A stretch of DNA of 64,000 bases from Lewinella sp039816955 (GTDB taxonomy: Bacteria; Bacteroidota; Bacteroidia; Chitinophagales; Saprospiraceae): contig JBCBWU010000009.1 of assembly GCA_039816955.1 (NCBI GenBank), forward strand, positions 4,226 to 68,225, in the 5' to 3' direction. This document shows, piece after piece, positions 62,301 through 64,000 of this stretch (position 1 is its first letter; every line of letters begins with the position of its first letter). The position numbers were made by a program, and so were the translations under genes. A model generated the notes under the pieces. The model ran no database searches. It saw only the letters and a list, made by a program, of their open reading frames with translations, and was not told the origin of the DNA.

Positions 62301-64000
62301 GACCACCAATGGTGATGGAGTCACCTACTTCTTCGCAGGTGCCATCGGCAAATCGGATTCTTGGTTCGTAGGTGCCTTGAGGTAGCTGTACAATGTTGGG
62401 GCCGCCCCATTCTCCATCGCCAAGACTAAATTCGTAGGGGCCAGTACCACCGCTACCACTTAGGATGATTGCACCATTTTCGCTACCGCAATCCGATACA
62501 TCTACAGTGGCTAATACTTCGATTTGCGGACCTTCGGGCGCGCTTATTTCCTGTGTCTCTCCAATCACCAGACAGCTACCATCAGCATTGCGGATAAAGG
62601 CAGTAACCTCACCTGCTCCTAGGTTATTGAAATCAGGATTGTCCTGCCAGACGTCACCGTCGAGGCTGTACTGGTATTCGCCACTGCCACCAGTAGCGGT
62701 GATGACAATACTACCGTCGATACCATCACAAACTGTAGCATCGGTGATCTCGGTTGCGGCTAGCACGGGACTATTAGGTTCGGTGATTTCTATCGGCTCG
62801 CCCACGGTCTCGCAGCTACCATCCGTGTAACGAACGATAGGGGTGTACATACCCGGTTGTAAGTTCACAAAGGTTCGGTCTTCCTGCCAGTCAAATCCTT
62901 CCAGTTGGTATTCCAAATCACCGGTGGTACCGATGCCTAATAAGGTGATACTACCGTCGGTAGCTCCACAATCGCTGACATCCTCTACGGCTTGAACCGA
63001 GAGTTGTGGGGTGTTGTCGGCAGTAATTTCAACTGGAGCTAGGCTTACTTCACAGTTGCCGTCCAAGGTGCGTACAATAGGGGTGTAGTCGCCAATGCGT
63101 AACTGTACAAAGAAAGGCGTCTCTTGCCAATCGATACCGTCGAGGCTGAACTCGTAATCGTCATTACCTTCCACGGATAGGATAATGGCGCCATTGTCGC
63201 TATCGCAATCAGAGGCATTGAATACTTCTGTAATACTGAGCACCGGGGCGTCAGGTGCTACAATTGTGATTTCTTCCGAGAAGGTTTCGCAACCGCCACT
63301 GCGCACGCTAGCGATAACCGTACCCGCACCCAAGCCCTCGAATAGTGGGCTATCTTGCCAGTCGGTTGTGCTTAGGCGGTATTCGTATTCGCCATTGCCA
63401 CCACTGGCTTGCAGGCTGATCGAACCGTTCTCTGTTTCACAATCGGTGGCATCCATAACTTCATCGACGATGAGTTCAGGAGCATCCGATGCGGTGATGG
63501 TGATGGCTTCGCCATTGCTTAAGCAGCTGCCATCTGTATTACGTACTCCTGGGACGTAGGTCGCGGGAATCAGCCCGGTAAAAATTGGGCTGGCTTGCCA
63601 GACTACATTGTCGAGCGTATACTCATAATTACCACTGCCGCCACTCGCAGCCAATTCAATACTGCCGGTGTTTTGATCACAATCTGCATCAATCACTTCG
63701 CTGATACTGAGCTGTGGCGCTTCGGGTGCGGTAATTTCGATGGTTTCGCCAATGACGAGGCAAGTGCCATCTGCATTACGCACCGCCGTGGAGTACATAC
63801 CTGCACCCAGGCTATTGAACACGCCCAGGTCTACCCAATCCCCACCGTTGAGCTGGAACTGGTAGTTACCTGAACCACCGCTGGCGGATAGTCGAATTTG
63901 CCCATCCGGGTTATCACAATCGGTGCCTTGAACGACCTCGTCTACGCTAAGCTGTGGTGCTTCGGGTGCGGTAATTTCGATGGTTTCGCCAATGACGAGA
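59338..64000 (-). CDS. SprB-like repeat adhesin with T9SS tail (5' end outside window)
   Basis: The frame is open to the window edge, so the start is missing; at least 1553 residues are visible. More than a dozen modules of about 75-80 residues repeat a pattern: D-C-x-x-x-x-G-S-I-x-L-x-A-S-G-G-S-G-x-Y-E-Y-S-L-D, then W-Q, then a G-x-Y-x-x-x-V-R-x-x-D-G-x-C segment. Nearer the end a classic SprB repeat reads G-G-V-A-P-Y-T-Y-D-W-S-N-G-A-T, then G-E-Y-L-L-T-V-T-D-A-N-G-C. The last 85 residues (F-P-N-P-N-R-G-D-F ... L-P-A-G-V-Y-T-A-I-V) form a type A T9SS sorting domain. SprB-type proteins are long surface adhesins used in gliding. It is the first gene visible in the minus-strand block. Confidence 0.88.
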   Translation of the reverse strand, partial: LVIGETIEITAPEAPQLSVDEVVQGTDCDNPDGQIRLSASGGSGNYQFQLNGGDWVDLGVFNSLGAGMYSTAVRNADGTCLVIGETIEITAPEAPQLSISEVIDADCDQNTGSIELAASGGSGNYEYTLDNVVWQASPIFTGLIPATYVPGVRNTDGSCLSNGEAITITASDAPELIVDEVMDATDCETENGSISLQASGGNGEYEYRLSTTDWQDSPLFEGLGAGTVIASVRSGGCETFSEEITIVAPDAPVLSITEVFNASDCDSDNGAIILSVEGNDDYEFSLDGIDWQETPFFVQLRIGDYTPIVRTLDGNCEVSLAPVEITADNTPQLSVQAVEDVSDCGATDGSITLLGIGTTGDLEYQLEGFDWQEDRTFVNLQPGMYTPIVRYTDGSCETVGEPIEITEPNSPVLAATEITDATVCDGIDGSIVITATGGSGEYQYSLDGDVWQDNPDFNNLGAGEVTAFIRNADGSCLVIGETQEISAPEGPQIEVLATVDVSDCGSENGAIILSGSGGTGPYEFSLGDGEWGGPNIVQLPQGTYEPRIRFADGTCEEVGDSITIGGPLEPIVAIGAVSVANDCDENNGSITLIGSAGNGTYQYSLDGINWQTGQLFGSLAPGAFTAFIRNEDETCEVQGEDILLEGQAALVLEDVAVIQPEVCAPNSGEISISVAYPNLDELEYSIDNGVTWSLSSIFPDLGMNTYNVLVRTTTGACTQTWAEPIELAVDQITTPSFVDFNATIPSNCTTTNGSVFLSAEGGTGTYEYSINNGATWQDNGEFGSLSAANYLVLVRDVTYPCLVSDAVLVELFPAGAPEIDAVTVSQPTECELEDAEIRIELANPTPETQYSIDGGVTWTFDPVFTGIGGGDYTIAVLNPDNECLVIYPETVEIIPAVPLEVLGVSSLDPTDCGIADGGINIEVADPNQLFEVTYDEVQWQLTTELNGLPAGEYTLTFRNPDGNCLFSWEETITLSEPTEVVLEELTAAAPTDCGLSDGSISLAGSANPAWEYQLNENGWGDDIDWQDLSAGEYTVSVRAEDYPNCQDTETLELLAELNTENLALEVTAAADCIDGGSINVTSPTPEAYLYSIDDGDTWLSEANITGLQPGSYTVLVSDETQLCQATLGEDILIDGPELPEYNGFESTDSDGCTEPTGTLQVLTSGQPNLSYSLEGLSDANTSGLFTGLVPGEYLLLITDTVTQCTTSVSESLNVGGLFPLNLEDVSFAGPACADEATGTASVMPQGGVAPYTYDWSNGATESSIEELEAGEYLLTVTDANGCADTASVNLPEPEGLADWGIEMMDTVLCGETALTLCGELPELADFYWQDANGVQYNDDCVTFTEPGTVSVHALTLEGCLLEDELEFDQVEGEFAADFLMPAEGVINEPVVAVDITFPVPASISWIFDANEAESVATLPTQQILLFDEPGTYTVGMSADLGECTAYLEKDIRIYGSRDSLSQDIPEQFFTLIRSFELFPNPNRGDFQVRLYLNSVQPADLWIFSENGELISFESAEGQDYYAFPFNNQDLPAGVYTAIVLVQGEWFHSNFAVL
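63721..64000. repeat. Near-identical 240-bp DNA repeat units in the adhesin gene
   Basis: The 39 bases starting at 63721 recur without change starting at 63961, giving a DNA period of 240 bp (80 codons). The modules nearer the 3' end of the gene are much more diverged. The identical copies sit at the window edge and may continue outside. Confidence 0.8.

Overview
The window looks like chromosomal DNA of a gliding, environmental Bacteroidota, most plausibly a Saprospiria/Lewinella-type organism. This is inferred from several secreted proteins ending in a type IX secretion (T9SS) sorting domain, SprB-like repeat adhesins, an RHS protein of the Bacteroidota type, LytTR regulators paired with propeller-type sensor kinases, and the scarcity of Shine-Dalgarno sequences. 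The exact genus is not decided. No tRNA, rRNA or CRISPR array was recognised.

Layout. 0-6.5 kb: housekeeping and regulatory genes (YegP-like protein, LytTR regulator, RbfA, QueA, an SDR oxidoreductase), with a decayed patatin gene, two foldback elements and a GAF-LuxR regulator broken by one in-frame TAG. 6.7-10.1 kb: a large secreted PNGase F-related protein with a T9SS tail. 10.2-17.0 kb: a patchy, visibly AT-rich accessory stretch with a lipoprotein, a broken LRR/TIR-like gene, an outer-membrane barrel, a retropepsin-like protein lacking its aspartates, a DUF2262 gene behind a perfect hairpin, an IS3 OrfA relic, a serine-hydrolase relic and an intact TIR-nuclease fusion that may be a defence effector. 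17.2-26.7 kb: secreted esterases and a 2029-residue VWA/repeat surface protein. 26.8-36.2 kb: a 2409-residue RHS protein with an AT-rich tip, then a lipoprotein with a zinc-peptidase motif. 36.5-42.5 kb: a small relic, two lipoproteins, an ankyrin protein and a LytTR/sensor-kinase pair. 42.5-43.2 kb: a gene-free stretch full of hairpins.

43.2-64.0 kb is one co-directional minus-strand block about 20.8 kb long with very short gaps between most genes. In transcription order it encodes a giant SprB-like T9SS adhesin (its 5' end lies outside the window); a 3108-residue protein with fibronectin-like repeats, a zinc-metallopeptidase motif, a HINT autoprocessing domain and a C-terminal toxin-like tip; a 124-residue candidate immunity protein 9 bp downstream; a 247-residue exported protein; an 1164-residue beta-rich exported protein that may be an outer-membrane partner; and a 688-residue fibronectin-like exported protein. 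The best reading is a polymorphic-toxin locus packaged with its own adhesin and exported partner proteins. The partner set is the part I do not recognise as a described system and is the strongest candidate for novelty here.
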